A DNA stretch of 64,000 nt from JAGNDO01 sp963704975 (GTDB lineage: Bacteria > Chloroflexota > Anaerolineae > Caldilineales > Caldilineaceae), in NCBI GenBank assembly GCA_963704975.1, contig CAVPIK010000045.1:1-64000 (forward strand). The letters run 5' to 3'. Shown here one piece after another: positions 1 through 10,427 of this stretch. The notes under the pieces are model-generated. The model was not told where the DNA came from and did not search any database. It saw only the letters and a program-made list of their open reading frames with translations. Position 1 is the stretch's first letter. Every line of letters begins with the position of its first letter. Both the position numbers and the translations under genes were made by a program.

Positions 1-176
1 TGGCCATCACTTTAGCCCTCCTGCTCACGCTCCCTCTAGCTGCCTGGTTAGGATGGCATATGAGGCAAGGTGCCTATCAAGATCCTAACCAATGGGATCT
101 TCTCTCATTTTGGAGTATGGCCCTGTTGATTCTCGCTGCACTGCTGGAAATCGCGGCTTTTATTGGATCTTCCTAA
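1..176 (+). CDS. C-terminal fragment of a membrane protein
   Basis: The window opens inside this gene, which reads in the frame beginning at base 3 and stops with TAA at 174-176. The 57 visible residues contain two hydrophobic stretches, one at the very start and one from about residue 37 to the end, joined by a polar loop around QDPNQWD. It is therefore the tail of an integral membrane protein with at least two spans. No family is recognised from so little. The gene converges on the sugar dehydrogenase that ends at 315; no terminator hairpin is obvious between them. Confidence 0.5.
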   Translation, partial: AITLALLLTLPLAAWLGWHMRQGAYQDPNQWDLLSFWSMALLILAALLEIAAFIGSS

Positions 177-314
177 TTGATTCCCCTTGTTCACCTAACA
201 ATCTATACCGTCGCGGATGGTGATATGCGCGCCATAGATGAACTCGCCGATGATGACAGTCCCTTTGGCGCCCAACGCTTTCAAGATGATGCCGACCGCA
301 GCGACAGCGGCTGT

Positions 315-2148
315 TTAATTCGCCGGATAAACAACGGTCCCAGGATTTAGCATAAAAACCTGGTACCCATATCCGGCCTTCATATCTCCAATCTGATTGG
401 TATTAAATTCCGGCCAATAAATCTGGCCCTGCCCATTCTTAACAACCAATAACTCACTGCTGATACTGGCTAAGGCCTGATCGATGGCCATGGGATTATC
501 ACGGTGATAAGCGATCAAATTCCATCCTGCCCCTAAATCCAGCGCCGTCTGTTGTGGATCAACCTGCCGTCCATTGATTGTAAGGGACACCGGATTGGTC
601 ATATAGATCTGGTAGCCCTCATCAATATGCCAATCCCCAATCTGGTTGACCTTCAGTTCCGGCCAATATACCTGGCCAACATTGTTTTTGATTATGACCA
701 TATCATTCTCAATGCCTCCTAGAACACCTTCCACTGCCGGGCTTGCAGGATCAATATAGCTGGAGATCATATTCCAGCCACCATCAAGATCAATATCCTG
801 GGTTACACAACGATCACATTGCACGGCCGTTATCTTAAAGATAGAAGCATTACTCCCATTCTCAGCAACATACACTTCCCCATCCACACCCTCACCAAAG
901 GTAGTTGGATTTGAAAATCCCGTCCCCGACACATTGGGCAAGCCAAAGGTTGTGAGCTGGTTGTGGTCCCCACCGCTCAGCGACCAAAAACGATTGCTGC
1001 AAAAATCCGCAAACAGATAATGACCCACCAGCCCAGGAATGTCCGAACCGCGATAGACAAAGCCACCTGTTACAGAACAATTCCCTGAACCGCTGCCACT
1101 GCTGTAATCATGAACCGGAAAATCATAACTGCCGATTACCCCACAGCCTGTCGTATTATAAGTGTGGCTCCCCTCATAACAGCGCCAACCATAATTCTCA
1201 CCACCGGAACTCGCCTCCTCTTGAAAGTTAACCTCCTCCCATTCTCCCTGACCCACATCCCCAATCCACATATCCTCTGTTCGGCGGTCAAAACTAAAGC
1301 GCCAGGGATTGCGCAATCCGAGTGCCCAAATCTCATCACAATTTCCCCCCGCACCATCGGCGAATGGATTTCCAGCTGGAATTGCATAATTAGATTCGCC
1401 GCTAATATCACATTCCGCTTCTGAACTGCCATCCACATCGATTCGCAAAATTTTTCCCTGCAGCACCGACTTTGTTTGCGCCGTATTATTGGGATCTCCC
1501 CCAGGCCCGCCGTCGCCGGCACCAATATACAAATAGCCATCGCCTGGGCCCAAAATTCAGATCCCCAACATTATGATTAGAAGCATTCTGCTCGATCTCC
1601 AGAATAGTAGTAGCTGAAGCTGCATTTGCCAGATTGGGATTTGCGGCATCAACTGTATAACGGGCAATGCGCGAATCTCCGGAACCAAAATTGTAAGTTA
1701 CATAAAAATAGCCATTGGTAGCATAATCAGGATGGAAGGCCAATCCCAGCAGCCCTCGTTCATCATTTGCAGAAGTTCCGCCAGTTACGAGGGTATCAAT
1801 ATCTAGAAAGGGGCTTGCTAATAAGGTTGTTCCCGAAATAATGCGGATTCGCCCCCGTTTTTCCAGGACGAATAGTCGGTCGTCCCCCGCATTGGCAATA
1901 TCCGTTGGATATTCCAAACCAGTAACAATTTCAGTAAAAGTGATCGCCGGCGAATTCGAAATTCCTACCCGTCTGCCCTCCCTAATATGTAAATCCTCAT
2001 CACAAGAATCGGCAGCACACGATTCTCCATTTGGTATAACAAGATCAGCCTCGATTCCATGCCCAGATGCCACATCGATTTCTAGCAACAAAACTGTCAG
2101 GAACAAAAAAGAGCAAACCAGAATAAAACCTAAGAACCATTTAGACAT
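315..2148 (-). CDS. secreted PQQ-type sugar dehydrogenase (GSDH family), frameshifted
   Basis: Soluble glucose/sorbosone dehydrogenase-like six-bladed propeller, expected to oxidise a sugar outside the membrane. The ATG at 2148 has GGAGG 8 nt upstream, and the first 27 residues form a signal peptide. Family hallmarks in order are EIVTGLEYPTDIA, ERGLLGLAFHPDY, HNVGDLNFG, then, after a frame change near 1550, DGYLYIGAGDGG, GKILRIDVDG and GLRNPWRFSFDR. The break lies in a GGGCCC run; removing one C restores about 610 codons. The last 150 residues are two copies of a roughly 75-residue module (GWNMISSY, GQVYWPE, GYQIYM; then GWNLIAYH, GQIYWPE, GYQVFM) that is not part of the dehydrogenase and may serve attachment. 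Base composition is more AT-rich than in the rest of the window. Beyond the stop, bases 195-314 stay open in the same frame but lack a start codon and resemble nothing I know. Confidence 0.85.
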
Positions 2149-2309
2149 TTTGAAATTCCTCCGTGATAATTGCTAAACTATTGGATCGGATACCACATCA
2201 CGAACTTGATTGTATCTGCCAAATCCTGAAAAATAGGTTGTACAACCAAATAGTTACGGTACTCTAAATTTTTTATCGATATTACTTATAACTCCTACCG
2301 CTTGCAAAG

Positions 2310-2990
2310 CGCGCCAAGACGCAGAGATGCAGAGAAAAATTTCAGATCTCCCCAAAAACCCTGCACGCGTTTTCCTTTTTTACATCACACTTAGACGCAG
2401 TGATGCAGAGAAAATTTCCAATCCCCTCAGAACCCCCCCCCGCGCCCCTGCGCCTCTGCGCGCGTTTTCCCTTTTTTCATCTTGCGCCAAGACGCAAAGA
2501 TGCAGAGAAAATTTCCAACCATCCCCCTAAAGATTTCAAGCTCCCCCAATACCCCCCCCGCGCCCCTGCGCCTCTGCGCGCGTTTTCCCTTTTTTCATCT
2601 CGCGCCAAGACGCAGAGACGCAGAGAAAATTTCCAACCATCCCCCTAAAGATTTCAAGCTCCCCCAAAAAAAACCTCCGCGCCCCTGCGCCTCTGCGCGC
2701 GTTTTCCCTTTTTTCATCTCGCGCCAAGACGCAGAGACGCAGAGAAAATTTCCAAACATCCCCCTAAAGATTTCAAGCTCCCCCAAAAAAACCCTCCGCG
2801 CCCCTGCGCCTCTGCGCGCGTTTTCCCTTTTTTCATCTCGCGCCAAGACGCAGAGACGCAGAGAAAATTTCCAAACATCCCCCTAAAGATTTCAAGCTCC
2901 CCCAAATACCCCCCGCGCCTCTGCGCGCGTTTTCTCTTTTTCATCTCGCGCCAAGACGCAGAGACCCAGAGAAAATCCTTGTAAAATACC
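2310..2990. repeat. tandem array of GACGCAGA-type stutter repeats, upstream of the GxxExxY gene
   Basis: Seven copies of GCGCCAAGACGCAGAGA or close variants start near 2312, 2391, 2484, 2602, 2721, 2839 and 2948. The later copies are 108-119 bp apart and almost identical. Each unit has a head (an 8-bp stutter GACGCAGA followed by GAAAATTTCC), a middle CCCCCTAAAGATTTCAAG, and a tail CCTGCGCCTCTGCGCGCG followed by TTTTCCC. The tail is an imperfect reverse complement of the head, so each unit can fold. All open frames across it (proteins rich in RRDAEKI or CASARVF) are artefacts of the repeat. Nothing else is seen between 2149 and 3028 except a TATAAT at about 3014, likely the promoter of the following gene. 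Confidence 0.9.
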
Positions 2991-3040
2991 TTTACGACAA
3001 GGAATGAGTAAAATATAATTCTTCTAAGGTGAAAAGTGTT

Positions 3041-3445
3041 ATGAAAGAAAATGAAATAGGAACAATCGTTGTTGACTCAGCCATCAAAATACATCGTGCT
3101 TTGGGACCTGGCTTACTAGAATCTGTTTACGAAGTCATACTCGCTTATGAATTAGAACAACATGGCTTGCAAGTTGAAAGGCAAGTGATCGTCCCAATCA
3201 TTTACAAAGAACTTCACTTCAATGAAGGATTTAGAGCTGACATTATCGTCAACAAAAAAGTTATTCTTGAACTCAAGTCAGTCACCAATGTTACCCCCGC
3301 CCATAAAAAACAAATCCAAACATATTTGCGTTTGACCGGATGCAAATTAGGCTACTTACTAAATTTCGGCCAGGCCTTGATGAAATCCGGCATAACCCGG
3401 GCTGTAAATGGCTTAGAAGAAGGACTATTTGATAATAATATTTGA
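3041..3445 (+). CDS. GxxExxY family protein (PD-(D/E)xK-like)
   Basis: A 134-residue protein of the GxxExxY family (PDDEXK_3 fold). The naming motif is visible as GLLESVYE near residue 25. The nuclease-like core follows as FRADIIV, then VILELKSV, giving the D...ExK arrangement. Family members have no settled function; the fold suggests a nuclease or nuclease relative. The ATG at 3041 is preferred over a GTG at 3029 because AAGGTG lies about 10 nt upstream. The gene is AT-rich compared with the chromosome and is bracketed on both sides by the same repeat family, with no other gene inside the bracket. That context suggests a mobile or selfish unit; this is inference. Confidence 0.85.
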   Translation: MKENEIGTIVVDSAIKIHRALGPGLLESVYEVILAYELEQHGLQVERQVIVPIIYKELHFNEGFRADIIVNKKVILELKSVTNVTPAHKKQIQTYLRLTGCKLGYLLNFGQALMKSGITRAVNGLEEGLFDNNI

Positions 3446-3481
3446 ACAGATTTCAGGCTGTAAAAGAAAGTCCTTATAATC

Positions 3482-3645
3482 GTTACCCCTTGCGCCTCTT
3501 CACGCGTTATTCCTTTTTTACATCGCGCCAAGACGCAGAGAAAATTTCCAATCCCCAGAAAACCCCTCCGCGCCTCTGCGCCTCTGCGCGCGTTTATCCT
3601 CTTTCCTCATCGCGCCAAGACGCAAAGACGCAGAGAAAAAACCAA
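3482..3645. repeat. GACGCAGA-type stutter repeats downstream of the GxxExxY gene
   Basis: Two further units of the family seen at 2310-2990: CGCGCCAAGACGCAGAG at about 3523 and CGCGCCAAGACGCAAAG at about 3610, with the tail CCTCTGCGCCTCTGCGCGCG between them. They follow the GxxExxY stop by about 40 bp, so the gene is enclosed by the repeats. The remaining intergenic DNA up to 3737 is AT-rich with nothing recognisable apart from the leader of the next gene. Confidence 0.85.
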
Positions 3646-3737
3646 CCTGATAATCTCTCTTCTCTTTTCAAGCTCCGAATAATTATTTGAATTTAGCGCT
3701 TTTACCTGTATTTTAGGATAAGATATCCGGGGAAAAT

Positions 3738-5832
3738 ATGGAAAATAATGCGACCATAAACAACCTGCTATCCCAGCGATTTGGATTTAATTCCTTCCGG
3801 CCCGGCCAGGAAGAAGCGATTTCCGCTCTTTTTAGAGAACCGACGCCTACTCTGCATCCAGCCAACCGGCCACGGCAAATCACTTGTTTACCAACTTCCC
3901 GCCCTCCTTTTCGACGGTCTGACACTGGTCATATCTCCCTTACTGGCCCTGATGCGCGACCAGATCCAGCAGCTAAACCAGCGTTTCCAGATCCCGGCCG
4001 CCAGCATCAACTCCGATCAAAACCAAGAAGAAAATGAAGCCGCTATGCGCCTGGCAAGGCAAGGCAAACTGCGCATCTTATTCATCGCTCCTGAAAAATT
4101 GGACAACCTGGAAATTTACGATTTCCTTGCCGCTTTATCAGTCTCGCTGGTGGTCATTGACGAAGCGCACTGTATCTCCACTTGGGGCCATGACTTTCGT
4201 CCCTCTTACCGCCAGATCGTGCATGCCGTTACCGACTTCAGCAGCAAGAATGAAGGTCTCCATGTCCTTGGTTTAACAGCAACGGCCAACAAGCGCACCG
4301 AACAAGATATCGCCACCCAGTTGCGCACCGCAGGCGGACCACAAGTCACTGTCCTGCGCCTGCCCATGGACCGGCCCAACATCCGCCTCTCCGTTTTGCC
4401 CGTCAATGGTCTCGCTGAAAAACTGGTGCGGCTGGAAACCTTGCTTAAACAACTGCCGGGCAATGGCATATTATACTGCGCTACCCGCGATCATACGGAA
4501 ATTGTCGCCGATTATTGCCAAGAAAGGGGATTGGATGTCGCCGCCTACCATGCCGGCTTTGATCCGGACAAAAAACGAGAATTACAGCACGCCTTTATGC
4601 AGGGCAAACATAAGGCCATTGCCGCCACCAATGCCCTGGGTATGGGCATCGACAAGGCCGATCTGCGCTTTATCATCCATGTCGATGTTCCGGGTTCGAT
4701 CACCGCTTATTATCAAGAAGTCGGCCGTGCCGGTCGTGATGGACTGCCTGCCCAAGGCATTCTGCTCTTCGATGTCCAGGACAAACGGATTCAAGAACAT
4801 TTCATCCGCTCCGCCCAACCCAGCAAAGCAGACTTCAGCGCCATAATGCAGCAAATCCAGCCGGATCAGATGGGCCAATGGCCCAATCTAGCGACGATCA
4901 AGGTGCGCAGCGGACAGCATCCCACGCGAGTAACCGTCATCTTAGCCGAACTGCAAGAACAGGGATTCGTGCAGAAAGAGCTTATCCAACGCCGCCAGGT
5001 CTATGTACGCACAGGCAAAGCCGGCGAACCAGATCTGACCCGCTATGAACGGCAGCATGATGTGCGCAATCAAGAACTGCAGGCGATGTTAGCCTATGGT
5101 GATGGCCAGGAAGTCTGTCTGATGCAAGCCCTACGAAATGCCCTTGGTGACAGTGAAGCCGGACGCTGTGGCCACTGCAGCCGCTGTAAACCGGATCAAA
5201 CCAGCCTTACGATGCCCTCAGACCAAGAGGCTCAAAATTGGTTGAGCAGACGCGATGTACCCATTGCCCCCTCCAAGCGCCCACCGCTCTCACCGGGCCT
5301 TGCCGTCTTAGATGGCGAACAGCGTACCCCCCTATTTGTGCAGTTCATGCGTACCCGTGCTGCGCCACCTCCAGATAATGAACTGTCGGCCGAACTGCAG
5401 CAGCGTCTACGGCAAACCATCCTAAAACTGCGAGATAACCATCAATTTGGCGCTCTCATTGCCATTCCCTCCCGCACCTGGCAGCAGCGCGAAGAAACCG
5501 CCCTCTTTCTCGCCGGACTATTGGGCATCAAAGCATTCCCTGATCTTTTAACCTGGCGCGAACTGCCCCCCGCTCGCCAAGGGGAACTGCTCAATAATGA
5601 TCAGCGCCGCGAAAATGTGCAGGGAAAGATGGGGTTAGCAAGCCCCTTAATTCGTCGTGGTGCACCTACCCCCACCAAGGCGATCCTCCTCCTGGATGAT
5701 TACACCGGATCAGGCGCTACCATTAAAGAAGCGGTCCGTGTCCTGCGCAAGGAAGGGGAATTTTCGGCCGAAATCGTTCCTTTCACCATCGCCCATGTTC
5801 GTTGGCGCCTGGGTGCCCGAGGGATGATTTAA
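3738..5832 (+). CDS. RecQ-family DNA helicase with C-terminal phosphoribosyltransferase-like domain, frameshifted
   Basis: 3'-5' DNA helicase acting in recombination and repair. The start at 3738 has GGGG upstream. The order is FRPGQEEAI (RecQ motif 0), Walker A PTGHGKS, LLALMRDQ, the DEAH box VIDEAHCISTWGHDFRP, TATA motif GLTATA, YHAGF, GMGIDKADLRF and GRAGRDG, then the RecQ zinc cluster (C ... CGHCSRC) and a winged-helix remnant. The last ~110 residues are unlike ordinary RecQ: LLDDYTGSGATIKEAV is a PRPP-binding motif of ComF-type phosphoribosyltransferases. One T is missing from a T run near 3828; restoring it joins FRPGQEEAISALF to LENRRLLCIQPTGHGKS. A RecQ-PRTase fusion may couple unwinding to nucleotide or end sensing, but that role is inference. 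Confidence 0.9.
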
Positions 5833-5927
5833 TCTAATTCCCAAAATCTGGCCGGCTGTTCGATTCAAATGAGTTTTTCGTCGCTCGACAATTGCCTTAA
5901 AGAACCCAGCGGCCAACGTGTAACGGT

Positions 5928-6481
5928 TCACGATCCCTTCCACTCCCGGCGCAGCAGTCCGTCGAAGGCCGTGTCGGAGATCTCATCGCCCACGATCCAG
6001 CGCTCCCGCAGAAGGCCCTCTTGTTGAAAGCCGAGCCGTTCCAAGGTCTTGGCCGAGGCCAGGTTGCGGGGATCGATGTCGGCCTCCAATCGGTTTAGGT
6101 CCAGGGTGGTAAAGGCGTGATCGACCAGCGTGCGCAGGGCTTCGTTCATGTAGCCGACGCCCCAAAAGGGCGACCGAGGGCATAGCCCATCTCCGCCCGG
6201 CGGCTGGGGAGGTTGAAGCTGAAGAGGCTGCACATCCCCAGCAGGACGCCATCGACTCGGCGTTCGATGCCAAATTGAAAGTGGCTGCCCGTGGCGAAGC
6301 CCTCCTGGCTCTTGGCGATGCGTTGGCGGGCCTGGTCGATATCCGTCCACGGCGGCGAGGACCAATAGCGCATGACCTCTGGATGGGTGTGGATTTCAAA
6401 AAGCGCCGGGGCGTCGCTTTCGGTCAGAGGGCGCAGGATGAGCCGGTCGGTCGAAAGAATGTTGGGGTCGATTGAGGTCAT
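5928..6481 (-). CDS. GNAT acetyltransferase, RimJ/RimL type, frameshifted
   Basis: N-acetyltransferase of the Acetyltransf_3 group, which modify protein N-termini or small amines using acetyl-CoA. The start is LSTDRLILRPLTESDA, the typical opening of the family, followed by LGMCSLF, EMGYAL and then, in the next frame, GVGYMNEALRTLVDHAF and RNLASAKTLERLGFQQEGLLRE, the acetyl-CoA-binding and C-terminal motifs. The frames join at about 6170 in a run of T; one added T reads GRPFWGVGY, as in relatives. About 184 residues, normal length. It follows the toroid-protein gene by 6 bp, so the two are probably one transcript. Confidence 0.85.
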
Positions 6482-6487
6482 GGGTGA

Positions 6488-7449
6488 TTATCCGTCAAAA
6501 TGGCGCAGGACCCGCAGCGCCCGCAGGGTGTTCCAACGGCTGGGGCCACCGGTCTTTTCCATCTCGAAATGGGTCTGGCCCGCATGTTTGGCCTGCACGG
6601 GCCAGGTGTGATCCTTGCGCTCTTTCTGCGCCAACACATCCAAAGCCGACTGCATCCGGGGATCGTAGCCAACACCCGCCGCCCGGAAGTAGTCCAAGGC
6701 GCGCAGAATGTCATACTTCCAGCGGGAGGGGTAGGAGAGCATGGTCATGCGCTTGTCGATGATCTCCCCCGTGTGGTCCGAGCGATAGAGTTGGTGTTGA
6801 AGGATGAACTCGCGTCCCGTCCCCAGCCATTTTCTCCAATTCGGCCAGACGGTAGGTGTACCCGTTGGCGGCGTAGACCCGGATGCCTTCGATGACCGAA
6901 ATGGTGGAGTGCAGGGAGCTATGCACGGCCCCTGAGCCGGTTGGCCCGACAGTTGAAGCCCCCATCGGGCATGTGCTGGCCGATCACAAAGTCCACGACG
7001 GAGCGCAGGGCGTCCGGGTCGGCGTGAAAATGACAGGCATAGGTCAAAAACATGCCGTTGATGCACACATCGCTCTGGGCAATGGAACGGGCCGGGTTGA
7101 CGCCCCCATCCGCGGCCACGTTCTCCCGCAGGATCAGGGCGACGGATGCTTGGGGCAGGGGATGGTCGGGCGGAAAGTCCAGATTGGCCAGATCCAGCAG
7201 GGAGTAGTGGGTGGAGATCCACTTGGGCTGATAGAAGCCCTGGCCCCAATGGCCGTTGGCGTGCCGGGCCTGGAGCATCTGCGCGCCCCAGCCTTCTGTG
7301 GCGATACGCGCCCGCAGATCGGGACGGTCTTCGCCCAGCAAATCCCGGTGGATTTGATATTGGATGGACACATCGCCATCCAGCAGCCAGTGAATGATTT
7401 GATCTGGTTCATATTCCTCCTGTGGGAAAGAAGAAGAGGGTGAATCCAT
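6488..7449 (-). CDS. alpha/alpha-toroid (prenyltransferase/squalene-cyclase-like) protein, frameshifted
   Basis: A roughly 320-residue protein of the terpene-cyclase/prenyltransferase-like toroid superfamily. Repeated helix pairs with HWLLDGDVSIQYQIHRDLLG, NGHWGQGFYQPKW and PDGGFNC are typical of the family often annotated as squalene cyclase-like. No DxDD-type catalytic signature is seen, so enzymatic activity is not claimed. The ATG at 7449 (reading MDSPSS) is chosen because upstream starts would run through the terminator hairpin at 7524-7561. Two frame changes, near 6940 and near 6830, split it; all three pieces join without gap (NCR, GASTVGPTG; GDG, REFILQHQL). It is followed at 6 bp by the GNAT gene. 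Confidence 0.7.
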
Positions 7450-7523
7450 TGTATGCCCTGCCCTTGGCATGTCAAAGAACGTCGGCTTCTCGCCGTTGGT
7501 CGATTTCGCCTGAGAACAAAACA

Positions 7524-7561
7524 GCCCACCCCGGAAATCGTTAACGGTTTCCGGGGTGGGC
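7524..7561 (-). terminator. intrinsic terminator of the first secreted papain-fold gene
   Basis: Perfect 14-bp stem GCCCACCCCGGAAA (7524-7537) with its complement at 7548-7561. On the minus strand the stem is followed by a T-rich stretch TGTTTTGTTCT. It lies 66 bp past the stop at 7627. Confidence 0.85.
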
Positions 7562-7626
7562 ATGTTGTCTTTATCACCACTGTCGAGAGGACAGGGATGA
7601 CGATCTAACGAGTGTTCGGTATAGAT

Positions 7627-10226
7627 CTACCGACCAGCAGGGTTGACCGGGAAGACGAAGCTGGCGTTGTTGGCATCGCCGGCCGGGGCTGGGTCGGTGA
7701 AGGCCCAATCCACCGGCGCGCCGTTGGCGTTCACGGTGAAGCTGGCCGTGCTGGCTGTCGCCAACCCCACATCAAAGGTCAGGGTAAAGGCTTCGTTCAC
7801 ACCCAGGATGCCATCCCCGCCCAAGGCCGATGCTGGCACGGAGATCTTGGCCTCCACTGCGGCCGGGCCGCCATCCGCGTTGAGGAGCATGTTGCCGCCG
7901 GTCAGGTTGACCACCACGAAGGAGAGATCTTCCAGGGTGATTTCCGTGACATTGGTGAAGGTGGCGGTGACATGGTAGACGCCGGCCGGTGCATTGGCCT
8001 GGGGCGTGGGATCATAGATCGTGGTCGAGCCGGTCAGCTTGAGCCGATGGTTGACCGACGGGTTCTGCAACACGTCGTCGATATAGAGGGCCGGGTCTAC
8101 CCAGGCCGTCCCAAGCGCCAAAGTCGATGAAGGCGGAGGTGGAGCCGGCCGGGACATCCACGGGCTGGCTGTACACTTCCACATCGCCATCGGGCCAGAT
8201 CATGGTCATGGTCACGTCAAAGGCCTGTCCGCCAGCGCCCGTGTCGTCGAAGTAGACATATTCCAGATCCCGGTCCATCTTCAACAGCACGGATTCGCCA
8301 GCGTCGAGGATAATCCCATCCACCTCGAAGATCACGCTGGGGTTGTTTGCATCGATGGGATCATAGGCCAGATACAGGGTCGGGGCGGTGATGGTCTGGG
8401 TCGCCTTGAAGTCGATATAGTCGCCCGTGGGGCTGACCGCAAGCTCCAGTAGTTCGTTGGGGTCAAGCTGGATGCCGTCCAGCCCCATGGCATAGCCGTC
8501 ACCGGTCATGGTCAGGGAGCCGTTGGACGCGCTGTCGATGGTCTTGCCGCTGATGTAGACCGAGTAGATGGCATCCGGGGCAGCCACAAAGGGCACCTCG
8601 ATCATGGGCGGGACATCCTTGTTCAACCCACCCTTGAAGTAGTTCAGGGTGGCACCGGGGATCTCGTTGATAAAGGTCTCGGTGTCATAGGCAAAACCGG
8701 TGAACTTATCTTGATCGTTCTTGACCAAGATGGCCCCTTCGCCGGCATACTCGAAGCGAATGGTGTCGCTGATCTGGCCCGATGCCGCGGCCTGCAAGCC
8801 CGTAGCGTGTGTCGTCAGGATTGCAGAAGGGACAGGTGAAATACTGGCCCGCTGGCATATCCCGGGCGCTGATGGGGGTCAGCTCCAGGTTGCCCGAGGT
8901 CGCCGTGCCGGCATAGATGGTCGGATCTTGGCCCGGCGTGGCCGATGTCACATAGCGCCAGGTGTTGTCCACCATATTGACGGTGATGTACTGGCGCTGT
9001 TTCGGATAGTTATTGTCATAGATCAGAATGCGTGACTCGTTGTCATTCACCTTCTCGACGCCATAGGCCGTGATGGCGTGACCGTCCTTGAAGTCGTTGT
9101 TTGGCCCTTCCAGGCGATAGATGCCGACCGAATAGGCAATGGGCTTGGCCAGAGTGAAGTCCGCGGTCAACTGTTGAACCGCGGCCACAGGGGCCACCTT
9201 CTTTGTGGCGTTCACAACCTCGTCCAGCGCTTGGCGCACAAAGTAGGAGGCAACGTAGTTCTCGATGGACTGCTGGGGGAAGTCCAGGCCAATGGTTGAC
9301 GTGGCCCCAGCCTGAAAATCTTGGGACCAATTCTTGCCATCAAACGCAAGGCCATCAAAAAGGCGCAAGCTGGTGACGGCCATGCCTTCGCAATGGCCGC
9401 CGTTCATGCCGTCGATCTGACCCTCCATCCACTTGCGGGCCGGGCCGCTCAACACACAGGTGGCCGCGGTCGTCCCCGACTGGCAGGCTGCCGGACCAAA
9501 CATGGTGAACATGTCCAGGGTGCCCAGATCATCGCTAGAAACGCGAGGGGCGGCGTTGGTGTAGTTATCAAACTTGTACCCATCGACTTTGACATCAAAG
9601 GGGGTGCCACTGGGGTTTTTGTAGACGGCCACCAGTGTTCCCGGCGCCTCCACGGTGGTGCCAACGGCCGTTTCGGCAGGTCTGCCAAACGAGTTGCCGC
9701 CGATGGTAAAGGTCTCTATGGTCACATTGACGTTTTCAATCACCGTGCCGATCCCAACCCCGTCGCCGATCTTGACCACGAAGGTGAAGGTGTGGGAGGA
9801 CTTGGCGGCCAGACTGGCCAGGGTAAACTCGGCCCGATTTTGGCCAGCGTTGAAGGTGCCGCCGCTGACATAGGTTGTGTTGGCCGGCAGGGGGTTGAAG
9901 ACAACGATGTCCGTCACCGCCCGGTTCTGGAAGTTCTTCAGGGTCAGTGCATAGGAAATGTTGCTGCCGGGTGTGGCATAATTTGGCCCGCTGGGGGTAA
10001 GGGAGAGGACAGGCCCTGGCACAATGGCAGTTGGGTCATACTTGGCCAAGACCAGGGGAAGATAGGTCAGGAAATCCGCTTGGGGCTGCTGCACCGTCAG
10101 AGGGGTTGCGGCCTCCTCCGCAAAGGCGGTCGGCATCGCCGTCTTCAGCGAGACCGCCGTGACCATCAACATGGCCACCAAAAGCAGGGCAATGTTGACA
10201 AAGACTAACTTGGATTTGTGGATCAT
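7627..10226 (-). CDS. secreted papain-fold (C39-like) protein with DUF11-like domain, copy 1
   Basis: About 865 residues. The ATG at 10226 has TTAGGAGA 5 nt upstream; a start 18 nt earlier lacks a site. Layout: signal peptide (1-40), YLPLVLAKYD segment, a DUF11-type adhesion-like beta domain (GSNISYALTLKNF, PLPANTTYVSGG), then a peptidase-like core with putative Cys in NGGHCEGMAV, His in DGHAITAYGV and Asn in IYDNNYP, the order of a papain/C39 fold. Beta-rich domains fill the C-terminal half. Frame changes near 8810 and near 8115 split the reading; both join homologous to copy 2. It is probably exported and either processes or cross-links surface protein, but the substrate is unknown. The promoter lies in the 11-bp repeat site at 10365-10408. 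Confidence 0.75.
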
Positions 10227-10364
10227 AGATTCTCCTAAAATCATGCTTGAACTGGACTGATTGACGTCTGGCTGTCACGATGGACGGACAACGAAGGGCC
10301 ACAGCCTGGGCCGTTTCGCCGGTGTCGATCTGGTGGCTGGAGATTGAATCCTGTCTCCACGCAT

Positions 10365-10408
10365 ATCATACGCTTCGATCGCCAATCGATCGCCAATCGA
10401 CCGACAAC
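10365..10408 (-). promoter_or_regulatory. 11-bp-phased triple direct repeat plus -10 box (SARP/AfsR-type operator)
   Basis: Three 11-mers in perfect phase: CGATCGCCAAT at 10376-10386 and 10387-10397, and CGACCGACAAC at 10398-10408. On the minus strand the repeats (ATTGGCG core) run towards a TATGAT box at 10370-10365, separated from the last repeat by 5 nt. The same arrangement with the same spacing recurs at 13333-13376. Direct repeats one helical turn apart, ending just before the -10, are the known mode of SARP-family activators. It would drive copy 1 with a leader of about 130 nt. Confidence 0.65.
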
Positions 10409-10427
10409 CATCCCCAAACTGGAACCG

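Noticed and set aside
2327..2944. Several 60-130-codon reading frames on both strands in the repeat array
   Set aside because: They are produced by the repeat (AEKISN, RAFSLFSS words), lack ribosome sites, and change frame with each unit.
2310..2990. CRISPR array
   Set aside because: Units are 108-119 bp and nearly identical throughout, with no unique spacers of constant length and no cas genes; it is a tandem repeat array.
7612..9873. Long plus-strand reading frames opposite the secreted proteins (also 10280-11977 and 53720-55039)
   Set aside because: Shadow frames caused by high third-position GC; no ribosome sites and no recognisable domains.
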